Assembly: GCA_029339195.1 (NCBI GenBank)
Contig: JAPTJF010000718.1
Coordinates: forward strand, 1 to 18,650
Origin: Micractinium sp. NFX-FRZ
Taxonomy: Eukaryota; Chlorophyta; Trebouxiophyceae; Chlorellales; Chlorellaceae
Reading direction: 5' to 3'
DNA: 18,650 nucleotides
Below, in pieces: positions 9,983 through 17,601 of this stretch (positions within the stretch are counted from its first letter, which is position 1; every line of letters begins with the position of its first letter). A model generated the notes under the pieces. The model was not told the origin of the DNA. It did no database searches and saw only the letters and a program-made list of their open reading frames with translations. The position numbers were made by a program, and so were the translations under genes.

Positions 9983-10385
9983 CGGCCCCCACCAGGCGTG
10001 GCCCCCGGGCGTTGCCCCGCCCTCAGGCGCCGGCGCGGCACGGCAGGGCCGCCTGCAGCCAGTGTCTGGTGACGTGATCGCGGCTGCGATGGCAGCGATG
10101 GGGCATATGCCAGCGCAGGCAGCGCAGCAGCATGTGGCGACCGCTGGCCACTCGCACACAGCACAGCAGCAGCAGCCAGCTGGGCAGCAGCAGGCAGCGC
10201 AGCAGCAGCCGCCGCCAGCTGGCCAGGCGCTGTCGCAGGGCGCAGCAGGGCAGCAGCAGGCAACGCAGCAGGCGTCGGCAGCTGGTCTGGCGCCGTCGCA
10301 GGGCGCATCTGGGGAGCAGGAGCAGGGGGATGAGGAGCAGGTTGCAGCTGCGGACGCGCCCAGCCAGGCGGGCGGCGCCCCCTAA
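557..10385 (+). CDS. Gene A: large Gln/Ala-rich protein of unknown family (1,632 aa, 18 exons)
   Basis: I do not recognise this family. The start is the ATG at 557, the first Met of an open frame that splices in phase through all 18 exons; the stop is TAA at 10383-10385. Residues 1-220 look helical and charged. Residues 230-236 are a Gln run, followed by a second Gln-rich stretch and an acidic patch (EEEEDEDK) near residue 275. Residues 322-824 (exons 5-13) are compositionally balanced, rich in aromatic residues and Cys/His/Gly, and probably the folded core. Residues 880-920 are Ala/Gln-rich. Residues 925-1200 look globular again, with a beta-rich part encoded by exon 17 and the start of exon 18. 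From about 1200 to 1632 the protein is a disordered Gln/Ala/Pro/Gly tail with a 13-Gln run at 1486-1498. I see no signal peptide or membrane span. The tail and acidic patch suggest a nuclear or scaffold protein, which is inference. It converges on gene B. Confidence 0.8.
1767..1831 (+). repeat. CAG tracts in exon 3 of gene A
   Basis: Seven in-frame CAG codons run at 1767-1787, and a second five-Gln run follows at about 1816-1831, separated by a Gly/Ser-rich linker. A Pro-rich, Gln-rich and then acidic stretch comes next, so exon 3 ends in a disordered linker. Confidence 0.85.
3047..3065 (+). repeat. TTTC microsatellite forming the polypyrimidine tract of intron 5
   Basis: About four and a half TTTC units sit directly before the acceptor gctgcag at 3066-3072, exactly where the polypyrimidine tract belongs. 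The other introns here use mixed C/T runs, so a pure microsatellite in this place is unusual. Repeat length could vary between strains. Confidence 0.75.
3290..3660. repeat. CTGCCTGC-rich minisatellite filling intron 6 of gene A
   Basis: Intron 6 (3259-3709) is mostly variants of ctgcctgc and ctgccacgctgc. A larger nested unit with the core cccacgctgggcgg occurs near 3497, 3542 and 3622. Long open frames cross it in more than one frame because the repeat lacks stop codons; these are composition artefacts, not genes. Confidence 0.75.
3870..4181 (+). mobile_element. Degraded 3' end of a LINE-type retrotransposon in intron 7
   Basis: Intron 7 (3828-4226) contains an open stretch ending at a stop at 4092-4094. 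It encodes a Cys/His pattern: a C-x-x-G segment (LPCVGG), then EEDVAHFLFQCP. The E-x-x-x-HFL-x-x-CP arrangement is typical of the zinc-knuckle-like region after the reverse transcriptase domain of LINE elements. It is followed by a TGTAA motif and a TGAT/GATT simple-repeat tail, also typical of LINE 3' ends. No reverse transcriptase motif remains, so it is heavily 5'-truncated and inactive. The left edge is approximate and I found no clear target-site duplication. It lies in the same orientation as gene A. Confidence 0.55.
4106..4181 (+). repeat. 38 bp tandem duplication with GATT tails
   Basis: Two perfect copies, 4106-4143 and 4144-4181, each begin gctccccgtgcacttg, contain TGTAA and end in (ATTG)n. 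The duplicated segment is the terminal part of the LINE-like fragment with its tail. It may reflect template jumping at insertion or later slippage. Confidence 0.85.
4560..4735. repeat. C-rich low-complexity tract in intron 8 of gene A
   Basis: Repeated cccctgcccc, ccccgcc and cctcacccc variants fill most of intron 8 (4481-4764). The sense strand is nearly free of purine runs. No coding potential is supported. Confidence 0.65.
5747..5808 (+). repeat. Two nested short tandem repeats in intron 10
   Basis: The string cggcatgtcaag occurs twice in a row from about 5747. It is followed by three copies of the 11-mer ggctgcttgga (the last imperfect) up to about 5803. Both are intronic (intron 10 is 5656-5873) and there is no evidence of function. 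Confidence 0.65.
8022..8329 (+). other. GC-AG intron (intron 15 of gene A)
   Basis: The exon 15/intron boundary reads gacag|gcaagc, a good match to the known GC-AG donor consensus AG|GCAAG. The acceptor is atgcag|gcaagg at 8329/8330. Joining them keeps the frame into exon 16 (GHFEHAGVKLVGEMG). The nearest GT donor alternative, near 8039, shifts exon 16 into a frame with an early stop. Confidence 0.75.
9205..10382 (+). repeat. Gln/Ala-rich tail with internal duplications in exon 18
   Basis: Gln runs occur near 9219, 9442-9465, 9942-9980 (13 CAG codons) and 10165-10260. Beyond simple codon expansion, the motif GQAAQPRTGLAAPASQ, encoded around 9284-9330, recurs in altered form (WQAAQPGAGPAAPASQ) around 9544-9590, suggesting an older duplication. 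Near the end, AGQALSQGAAGQQ recurs as AGLAPSQGASGEQ. The region is predicted disordered. Confidence 0.75.
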
Positions 10386-10647
10386 ACGGCTGGCCCGCAC
10401 ACGCTACACCACACAGCCGTTGCAGCCAGCTGCCCAATGCCCCTTCAAACCTAGCAGGGCGCCCCCTGAATGAACTCAAGCCCGGCACCAACGTAGCATA
10501 ACATGCGGAGCATGCCCTGTTGGCTGGCCCCCTGCATCCAGCGCCCCATGCCCGCATATCACGCACCAGCGCCGCCCCACGGGGCCACAGCCCTCCGTGT
10601 CTGCCGCCTCTTCTTTGTCGGCTGCCTGTGCGGCGCATGGCAGGACA

Positions 10648-10741
10648 CCTTCACACCCGCACCCCACCCCTTCACACCGCCAGCACCAGACGTCTGCGTG
10701 TTCGCCTTCACACCCGCACCCCATCCCTTCACACCGCCAGC
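10648..10741. repeat. Two-copy 37 bp direct repeat in the 3' region of gene A
   Basis: Copies at 10648-10684 and 10705-10741 both begin ccttcacacccgcacccca and end ttcacaccgccagc. They differ at one base and are offset by 57 bp. Each copy itself contains two ttcacaccc/g half units. They probably lie in the gene A 3' UTR. Confidence 0.8.
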
Positions 10742-10913
10742 GCCCAGCTTTCCCCAGTCAATCACATGTACAGACCCACCCAACCAAATGTTCCCCACCC
10801 AAGTCCACCCGTGTGAGTGCTTTCAGTCAGTGCAGGGGCACGCCCCGCCTGTCTTGCCTCTCCTGCCTGCCTCCCCTGTTGCAACACCTGTGGCCGTGCC
10901 AGGCCCCTCCTTC

Positions 10914-10918
10914 TGTAA
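10914..10918 (+). terminator. Candidate TGTAA poly(A) signal of gene A
   Basis: This is the first TGTAA on the plus strand after the gene A stop, giving a 3' UTR of roughly 540-550 nt. TGTAA is the established chlorophyte polyadenylation signal. The use of this copy is inference. Confidence 0.5.
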
Positions 10919-11202
10919 AGACGGGGCACATCAAACAGTGCCGGTGAGACAAGGGGTACCTGGGCGTGTTAAAATCGAGAGGAAAATCGGTCGAGAGAAG
11001 TCTGGAAAGACTGGTGGTAGGCAGTGGTTGGGTGCGGCAAGCTAAAAGAATGGCAGCTGGCGGCATTGAACTACACACCTGCCTGCCGCAATCAATGGAA
11101 TTGCTAAAACACCTTGCAGCCGCCAGCCACACAGCACCCACCAAAGTCCAACCTTTGTTCAAGTAACTGCTTGCGGGGTCGTTTACATGATTGTTCCTGA
11201 TG

Positions 11203-11207
11203 TTACA
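11203..11207 (-). terminator. Candidate TGTAA poly(A) signal of gene B
   Basis: Plus-strand ttaca at 11203-11207 reads TGTAA on the minus strand, about 150 bases after the gene B stop. A second copy is at 11183-11187. Both signals are downstream of the gene A signal in plus coordinates, so the two 3' UTRs need not overlap. Confidence 0.5.
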
Positions 11208-11353
11208 CAGAATTTCCAGGCGCCTGCCAGGACCACACAGCAGGCAAAGCCCCACCGTCTCCCCTCGCAACGCCCGCCGTCTCCCCTCGCTGATGTGCCC
11301 TGACGACGGGCGATGCATCTGGCCAGCTCTCCCACCTCGAGATGCTGCAGCCA

Positions 11354-11467
11354 TTACTTCTTCCGAGGCGCATTGAACTTGGCTCGGGGCCCCGAGTGCG
11401 GAACTGAGCTGGGCTGAATTGCCTGCAGCACCTGCCGTGGCTGCAAAGGCTGCCCCTGCAGTGGCGC

Positions 11468-11498
<31 letters not shown>

Positions 11499-11510
11499 AG
11501 TGGCGCCTGC

Positions 11511-11544
<34 letters not shown>

Positions 11545-14500
11545 GCTGCAGTGGCTGCTGCTGCTGCCGCTGCACCGACACGCCCTGCTGCTGCTCCCTG
11601 CCTCCGGCACTTGAGGCCGCCCTGCTGCGCTTGCGGGAAGCGGTGTCACCGCTGCGCTGCACGCTATCGGCAGCAGCTGCACCAGCGTCCCCACTGCCCT
11701 GGCTGCCTTCCTGCTGCGCAGAGCCGCCCCCTGCCGGGCGGGCTGCGTGCCGGTGGGCGGCGGCCCCCGCTGCCGCTCCCGCAGCAGCTGCCGCCGCCGC
11801 CGCTTGCTGAGACGTGATGCGGCGTGGTGCGGGCAGCAGGCTGGAGAACGCGGCCTGCATTGGGCGTGGGACGCAGGGCGGGTTGTCCTGCTCACCCACA
11901 GGCACGCGGGGGGCTTCACTTCTGGTGTGCGTGCCTGCACAGCGCAGCTTCTGGGGCGCACCTCGTGCAACGAACGCCGCTGGCAGGCAGGACGTGCCCA
12001 GATGCCGTCAGCAGTGCGCCCCCCTTTTCCCGCCCCGCACCTGCTGGTCGACCTCCCCAAGGCCATCATCGGCGTCCAGCAGCGCCTGGCAGAACGCATC
12101 CGCTGTGTCGGCTGCGGAGGTGCCGTTGGCTGCCAGCTCCGCTGCCTGGGCAACCAGCTCCTCCACCAGCCTCTTGATGTTGGCAGACAGGACGGGCTGG
12201 CGGCTGAGGCCTGCGACGCATGGGCACACAATCAGCTGGGGCAGCGAGGGGAGTGCACGCGTGGTGCACAGCTGCAAGCAGCACGAGCTTGCCACCGAGC
12301 GAAAGCATGGGGGGCCACACCACAGACCCCACCATTGCGCAGCACATGCCAGGCACGCGTCTCCCCTCACCTGGGGGCGCTGCCGTTGCTGCTGCCGGCG
12401 TGTCTGCCTTCTTCTGCGCTTGGAAGGCCGCCTCAGTGTCGCCGCGGCACCCCAGCGCCGCCCAGCAGTAGCCGTCGTGCAGCGCTCGCCTCCAGGGGCC
12501 GCCGCTGTACTTTGCGCCGTGCTGCAACGCAGTGTTTGTGAGCGTGGGGCAGGAGGTGGTCGGCCGGGCGGCAGAGCACACGTGCCTGCCTTGCCTGGGG
12601 CCACGCACGGCTGCATGTGCACAGCTGTGGATGCATGCCCCAGTTGCCTGCTGCAGGGGCGCACCGCTCGCCCGCCACCCCGCCCCTGCTCACCCGCGGC
12701 GGCACGACGCACATGCTGTCGGCATCGATGACTGGGCAGGGGTGGTCGCAGCCGGCGGCGTCGACAAGCTGCACCTGGTCGTCAGCCTGCATGCCGTGCC
12801 GCTGCCACACCCTCCGGGCCGCCTGCCAGGCGGGGGCATAGGCCGCCGTGTGCAGTGCAGCCCGCCCCTCCCGCTCTGCGATGCTCTCCATGCCAGCGCT
12901 GATGTACCTGCAGAGAGGCGGGGGCGGAAGGAGCGGCATTTTGCTAGTGCATGTTGGGGGCAAGGCCGAGGCGGACACGACAACTGGGAAGGCCGGGAGG
13001 GGCTGCTGCCCCCGCTGCCCAGCCCACTCACCGCGCGTAGGACAGCGCCGCCACGTGCCCCGTGGCGGTGGCAAAGAAGGACTCCTGCAGCGAGTTGGGG
13101 GCGGGCGGGCATTTCGTTATGCCGGGCCAGCCGCCTTTGGCGCCTCCCACATGCCAAGGCCTCGTGCCTCCAAGCCCGCGCAGCACCCAGCACTTCACGC
13201 AAGCAGCGCCTCACCTGGTAGTCGCACGGGTTGCACTTGAGCTCAAAAGCATGCGTCATGCCGTACAGCCGCGGGTATGGGGCAGCCAGCATCTCCACCA
13301 GCACCAGCTCGCGGGGGGTGAGGACGTGCGGGGGCAGGAGCGCCAGCGCCTGCATGCGGGGCACACAGCAGGGAAGGTCTCGGTGGGAGGGGAGGCACAT
13401 GCGGTGGAGCGGTGCACCAGGCGCCTCGGCACGGCATGCACACGTGCACCGCGCCTGCACAGCAGCCATGCCCCACCCCTCCCTCACCGCACCCACCCCC
13501 GCCGGCCACCCCCGCACCTTGACCATCTCCAGCGTGTAGCCGCGCACGCTGGCTGGCTCCCCCTCGCCCTCAAAGATGGCCTCCCGCTGCTCCACTTCGG
13601 CAGACAGCACCGACTCTGGCTGCAGGTGGGGAGGAGGGACAGCGGGGACGGGGCGCGGCCTCAGGCCAGCCAGGCTGTCGGGCTGTGCATGCCACGGCAG
13701 CGTGGTGACGGGGGCAGCCCGCAGCGCACACACAGCTGCTTCTTTTCTGCCCACCCACCCACCAGCAGCGCGCTCAGCGTGGGCTCGTCCTCCAGCAGCC
13801 TGCACGCGCCGTTTAGCAGGGTGACGTGGGCGATGCGCTGCACCACCAGCTGCTCGCCGGAGGTCCAGCTGGTGACCCCGCCCAGGTGCCACAGCGTCAC
13901 CTTGCCAGGGTCGGCCAGCAGGCGCATGAAGCGCAGCTGCATGGGGCGCAGTCAGGCATGCATGCGCGGGGCAGCCCAATCAGCCTGGGTGCAGCCCATT
14001 CAGCCTGGGAGGGGGGATGCAGGCGCGCTTATGGCAGGCAGGGGCGCACCCGCTTGTGCAAGTGACAGGGCGGGTTGAGGGAGGGGGCGGAGGAGATGGG
14101 CAGGCACTGCGCTCCTGTGGCCGCCGCGCGCACCTTGTCGCCGACCGGCAGCTTGACGCTCCAGCAGAGGATGCGGAGGAGAGTGACGGCCCACGTCACC
14201 TTCTTTTCCAGCTCCCTGCAATGTCAAGGGGGTGGGTGTGAGAGGCACGGCGGGGCGGCCTGCGGTCCAGGGTGCAGCTGCCGACGGCGACCCCACCCAC
14301 CGCGGGCAGTGCAACACCCCCTCGGCTGCCCACCCTGCGGCCACCTCACCGGTGCAGGGCGGCCTCCACCTCCAGCAGCCTGACCAAACGGTACTGCTCG
14401 TTGTCCTCAGTCAAGCTGCGCACCAGCTGGGAGATTTCACGCAGTCGCTTCACTGCAGCGGGGTTGCGGGGGGCGGGGAGAACCGTGGGGCGGGGTTGGG

Positions 14501-16692
14501 GGGCTTGGGGCAGCAGCCTTGGCCCATGGGCGGCGCAGCTGCTGCCATGCAGTCCACATGAAGCCTCCCTGATGGCATCCATCGGCCCTGTCACATGGTG
14601 CAGAGGGCCGCCCCCACCCCCACCGCTCACGTGATACTTTGCAGTGCAGGTGCGCGGGGTCCCGGAAGCCCAGGCCCAGCTTCTCCACGGTGGAGGGGCT
14701 GAGGGTGGCGATGAGCAGCAGGCCGGCCGCCACCAGGTTGAGGCCCAGGAAGGTCTGGTCGTCGCCTGCGTGCTTGCCGGCCTGCAGGCAAGCAGGGGGG
14801 CAGCGGCGGGCAGGCAGCGTTGGGCGGCGGGAGGCGAAGGCGGCACCGCGTCAGGAGGCAGGCCCGCTGACATGGGGACAAGCAGGCTCCCATGTGCCCC
14901 CCAGCTGTGACGGGTGGGAAGCCATGCATGGATGGGGCCGGCAGCCACCCCTCGCCCCCGCCGCCTGCTGCTGCTGCCGATGGGGACCCACGCCTCGGCG
15001 CCCCGCCCACCTCCAGGCCCTTGGCGATGACGGCATCCATCTGCAGGTGCTCGTACTCTGCCAGCTCCTTGGCCTTGGTGTCGCAGGTGACCAGCAGGCC
15101 GCGGAAGAGCTCCTGCAGCCCCGCCACGCCGCCGGGGCCCAGCTTGTGCAGCTCCGTGGCGTTGCCCACAAGCTCCAGAAAGTCGGCCTTCTGCACGTCC
15201 TCCAGGTGCTGCGCCCCGCCCTGCGCCATCACGCGCGCCCCGGCGGTGAAGGCCCCCGTGGTGGCGGGGCCCAGCACCCGGAGCACCCGCAGGTGCGGCG
15301 TGCAGTCTGGCGGCGCCTCCAGCCCCGCCTGGGTAGCAGGGAGGGGGAGGGGGCGAGGGGGGCGAGGGGGCATGCGGTGGGTTGGAGAGGGTTTGGGTTT
15401 GGCAGAGGGAGGGTGGGTGCCAACTAACAGGAGGGAGGGTGGCCATCGGCAGGGCATGAGGTGGGGGAGAGGGTGGGTGTGGTAGAGGGAGGGAGGCAGT
15501 CGGCAGGGCATGAGGTGGGGGAGAGAGGGAGGGTGGGTGCCAACTAACACAAGGGAGGCAGTCGGCAGGGCATCAGGTGGGGGAGAGGGTGGGTGCCAAC
15601 TAACAGGAGGGAGGGAGGGTGGGTGCCAACTGCAGGAGGGAGGCCGTCGGCAAGGCATGAGGGTGGGTGCCAACTAACAGGAGGGAGGGTGGGTGCCAAT
15701 TGCAGGAGGGAGGCCGTCAGCAGGGCATGAGGTGGGGGAGAGGGCGGGTGTGGTAGAGGGAGGGACTGCCGCTGCCACCCAGCACCGAGCACCCACCAAG
15801 AGGCCAGCACCCAGAGGGGCAGCACCCACCTGCCCACCCACCCACCCGGAGGACAGCCACGCTGCACAGGGGCTGCAGCTCCACGCAGCCCGCCCCCAGC
15901 AGCTGCAGCAGCTCGTGCGCCGTCCGGTCATGCGCCGCCGCCGCCGCCGCCTTGAGCTCCTCCTGCGCGGGTGGGGGAGGGGGCAGGAGGGAGGGAGGGG
16001 TGTTGCTGGGCGCGAGGGAGGGCTGAGCGGGAGGGAGGCACGAGGGAGGGCTGGACAGGAGTGAGGGCTGGGCAGGGGAAAGGGGTGGGCGGGAGGGAGG
16101 GGTGCCGCAGGGCTGAGCGGGGCGGGGCAGCACCCAGCACCCAGCACCCAGCACCCGGCGCCCGGCTCACCAGCCGCGCCAGCCAGGCCTCGTCCTCGGC
16201 GCGCCGCCGCTGCTCCAGCTCCTCTGTCAGCGGCTGGTCTTCGGTGCCGCACAGGTGCGCGGCGCGCCGCTGCTCCAGCATCTGCGCGCCCACGCTGCCG
16301 GGCAGCCGCACGCGCAGCACCGCCGCGGGCACGGCCAGCGGCGCGATCGGCTGCCCCGAGGCCGCGCACTCCTCCAGCGCCGCCGCGGCCGCCTGCCTCC
16401 TGCGCATCTGCCCCAGCGCGCCGCCGCCGTGGCTGGTCTTGAACAGCCAGGGCGGCGCGGTGGCCAGCGCGGCGGCCAGCGGCGCCGGCGCCTCCTCCCC
16501 CGCCACCTCCCCAAACTGGAACTCGGCCGAGTGCAGGGCCGCCGCCGCGTCTTCCCTCAACCTAACGTTTCCCCCCACCACCAGGGCGTGCACCCAGTCC
16601 CTGCTGCTGGTGCCCGCGGGCGAGGCCGCAAGGGTGTGGGCCACATACCGGCCTGCCCCGGAGCTGCACGCCGCGTAGGCCTCTCACGCCAT
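11354..16692 (-). CDS. Gene B: protein of unknown family with Gln-rich, NLS-bearing tail (912 aa, 15 exons)
   Basis: I do not recognise the family. The stop is TAA at 11356-11354. The long exon 2 frame has no in-frame ATG before its coding part and meets a stop upstream. I therefore propose a start at 16692-16690 in a first exon contributing only ATGGC, spliced to 16600 and giving M-A-D-W-V-H. The protein is Ala/Leu/Glu-rich and helical in its first 290 residues. A hydrophobic stretch at about 301-317 (FLGLNLVAAGLLLIATL) could be one buried or membrane helix. Residues 340-680 look globular, with a Cys/His cluster (CNPCDY near 534-539; DAAGCDHPCPVIDAD near 605-620). The tail at 736-912 has an Ala run, the basic cluster RKRSR at 820-824, two 10-Gln runs (about 851-860 and 866-875) and a basic end (PRKK). 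Nuclear location is inference. It is convergent with gene A. Confidence 0.75.
11470..11570 (-). repeat. CAG (plus-strand CTG) tracts in the last exon of gene B
   Basis: Plus-strand gttgctgctg... (about 11472-11498) and a longer ctg/ccg run (about 11510-11570) encode two Gln runs of about ten residues each, with short Pro-Leu-Gln-Arg spacers. Gene A ends in the same codon type. Confidence 0.85.
15380..15775. repeat. G-rich minisatellite filling intron 3 of gene B
   Basis: About six or seven variable units combine gggtgggtgccaactaac, aggagggagg, cagtcggcagggcatga and ggtgggggagag. Unit lengths vary by whole sub-blocks. Gene B is on the minus strand, so the transcript carries the C/T-rich complement. 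The plus strand is dense in GGG runs and could form G-quadruplexes. Several frames stay open across it, but none is coding. Confidence 0.8.
15965..16160. repeat. G-rich repeats in intron 2 of gene B
   Basis: Variants of gggcgggagggagggg and gagggctg(a/g)gcgggagg fill 15970-16110. Four tandem copies of about nine bases (cagcaccca, the last altered) run at about 16129-16158, next to the exon 2 donor. No gene is supported. Confidence 0.65.
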
Positions 16693-17063
16693 GCTGGAGG
16701 CGATCCGGGTGCCGAATTGCGGGCTGGGGCGCCTCTGGAGGCGTCAAGACCCGCCTGCTGCGGCCTGCTGAGCGCTGACCGGATGTCGGACCACCTGTGT
16801 CGGACCAGCTGTGTCGACACGGTTGGGGAGTGCGTTTTGCGGGGTTTGAGGGGATGGGGAGAGCGCCCAGCGGGCCCCTTGCGTGCCGTGGTGCCGGCGG
16901 GGGCGTCAGTTACGGGCGGCGGCGTGGGGCAGGCAGGGGGGGCTGCCTGGCCCCCCGCGGCAGCCCCCTGTGTTGTTTCAAGCTGGCTGGCGGGGCGGGG
17001 CAGGCAGGGCGGCCGGTGGGTGTGCACGGGAGTTTTGGGCCCCGCCCCAACCGCCGCCGGCGC
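16693..17063. other. Upstream region of gene B
   Basis: No credible gene lies here. The interval is very GC-rich and has no TATA element near the proposed start. It contains three tandem 14 bp motifs at 16784-16825. The open frames crossing it on both strands run into the downstream repeats and look like composition artefacts. Confidence 0.5.
16784..16825. promoter_or_regulatory. Tandem 14 bp motifs about 95 bp upstream of gene B
   Basis: Two near-identical units, tgtcggaccacctg (16784-16797) and tgtcggaccagctg (16798-16811), abut and differ at one base. A diverged third unit, tgtcgacacggttg, follows at 16812-16825. The first two contain CACCTG and CAGCTG, both E-box-like. Their place just upstream of the gene B start suggests a multi-site binding element, which is inference. 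Confidence 0.45.
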
Positions 17064-17370
17064 ACCCCTGCCTCCCGCGCACAGGGGTCTGGCTGGGGTT
17101 GGTGGGGAGCAGCGGCAGGCTGGGGCGCAGCAGCAGACCCCTGCCCCCCGCGCACAGGGGTCTGGCTGGCTGGTTGGTGGGGCTGGTCTGAAGGCCACCA
17201 GGCACAGCAGACCCCTGCCCCCCGCCCACAGGGGTCTGGCTCAGTGGGTTGGGGTTTTGGTGGGGAGCAGCGCAGGTTGGGGCGCAGCCGCAGCAGCAAC
17301 AACAACAGACCCCCGCCTCCACCTCACTGGGGTCTGGCTGGGGTTTTGGTGGGGACAGTGGAGGAGCAGG
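17064..17370. repeat. Four tandem units, each headed by a hairpin
   Basis: Units start at 17064, 17137, 17211 and 17309 (spacings 73, 74 and 98). The first three open with acccctg, an 11-base spacer and caggggt, a 7 bp inverted repeat; the fourth has the diverged pair accccc/ggggt. The head is followed by ctggctggggttttggtgggg-like sequence and, in units 1 and 3, gcgcagcagcag. The rest of each unit varies more than the head. Confidence 0.8.
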
Positions 17371-17464
17371 CGGCGGAGAAGGCAGGCCGGCTGGGCCAAA
17401 ACCGTTGGACGTGCCCCAAAATCTTAGAGCCAGGCTTGATGCGGTGGGTGCCGGCCGGCCGCCA

Positions 17465-17499
17465 GCGGCGGCGAAGCCGCCGCGGGCGGCGCAGCCGCC
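17465..17499. repeat. Twin GC hairpins
   Basis: Two adjacent perfect inverted repeats: gcggcggc-gaa-gccgccgc at 17465-17483 (8 bp stem, 3 base loop) and ggcggc-gca-gccgcc at 17485-17499 (6 bp stem, 3 base loop). They lie in intergenic DNA. They may be a short dispersed palindromic repeat, but only this pair was noticed in the window. Confidence 0.7.
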
Positions 17500-17601
17500 G
17501 CATGAAGACCGCCAGGCGCCGCTGCACTGCCGTGCCGCTGCACTGCCGCCGGCGGTCTGTGGGACGGCTGGGCGTGCATGTGTGCAACACACCTGTGCAG
17601 C

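Larger units (their letters stand above)
557..10385 (+). other. Exon-intron table of gene A
   Basis: Coding exons: 557-807, 992-1199, 1539-1929, 2133-2246, 2583-2754, 3073-3258, 3710-3827, 4227-4480, 4765-4951, 5429-5655, 5874-5995, 6210-6284, 6577-6744, 6962-7125, 7390-8021, 8330-8420, 8575-8700, 8973-10385. They total 4,899 nt, which is 1,633 codons including the stop. Introns are 154-477 nt. Sixteen are GT-AG, mostly GTGAG donors with GCAG acceptors; intron 15 is GC-AG. Each boundary was chosen by reading-frame continuity across it. Where two acceptors were possible (before exons 7 and 9), only one kept the downstream frame. UTRs and non-coding exons are not resolved. Confidence 0.78.
10386..11353. 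other. Convergent intergenic region with both 3' UTRs
   Basis: No credible gene lies here; the open frames are short and unsupported. It holds a two-copy 37 bp repeat (10648-10741) and TGTAA poly(A) signal candidates for gene A (10914) and gene B (11207 and 11187, minus strand). Base composition becomes less GC-rich between about 10900 and 11220, as expected of 3' UTR ends. Confidence 0.65.
11354..16692 (-). other. Exon-intron table of gene B
   Basis: Coding exons in gene order: 16692-16688, 16600-16171, 15962-15846, 15328-15011, 14781-14631, 14452-14350, 14215-14134, 13936-13763, 13619-13518, 13349-13215, 13084-13032, 12907-12694, 12521-12371, 12210-12041, 11887-11354. They total 2,739 nt, which is 913 codons including the stop. 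All introns are GT-AG, and the frame closes at every junction. Most introns are phase 0. Introns are 87-517 nt. The 5' exon is the weakest part; the other 14 exons are well supported by frame continuity and splice consensus. Confidence 0.72.

Noticed and set aside
557..10385. Endogenous giant-virus or viral gene origin for gene A
   Set aside because: The unknown family and large size raised the idea, but the 17 introns, host-like GC content and absence of recognisable viral motifs give no support.
9811..10638. Minus-strand open frame of 275 codons
   Set aside because: It is the reverse shadow of the CAG-rich exon 18 of gene A. Its Ala/Leu/Pro-rich product comes from the repeat composition, and it ignores the spliced gene on the other strand.
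10386..11353. A small gene between A and B
   Set aside because: Open frames here are short, overlap on both strands, lack splice or start context and cover repeats and poly(A) signals.
14627..15673. Minus-strand open frame of 348 codons read without splicing
   Set aside because: It runs through exons 4 and 5 and introns 3 and 4 of gene B, but the intron parts are minisatellite translation. The GT-AG junctions give a consistent frame without them.
16255..17427. A 390-codon plus-strand open frame
   Set aside because: It is antisense to exon 2 of gene B and then reads through the hairpin-headed repeats. No splice or domain support exists.
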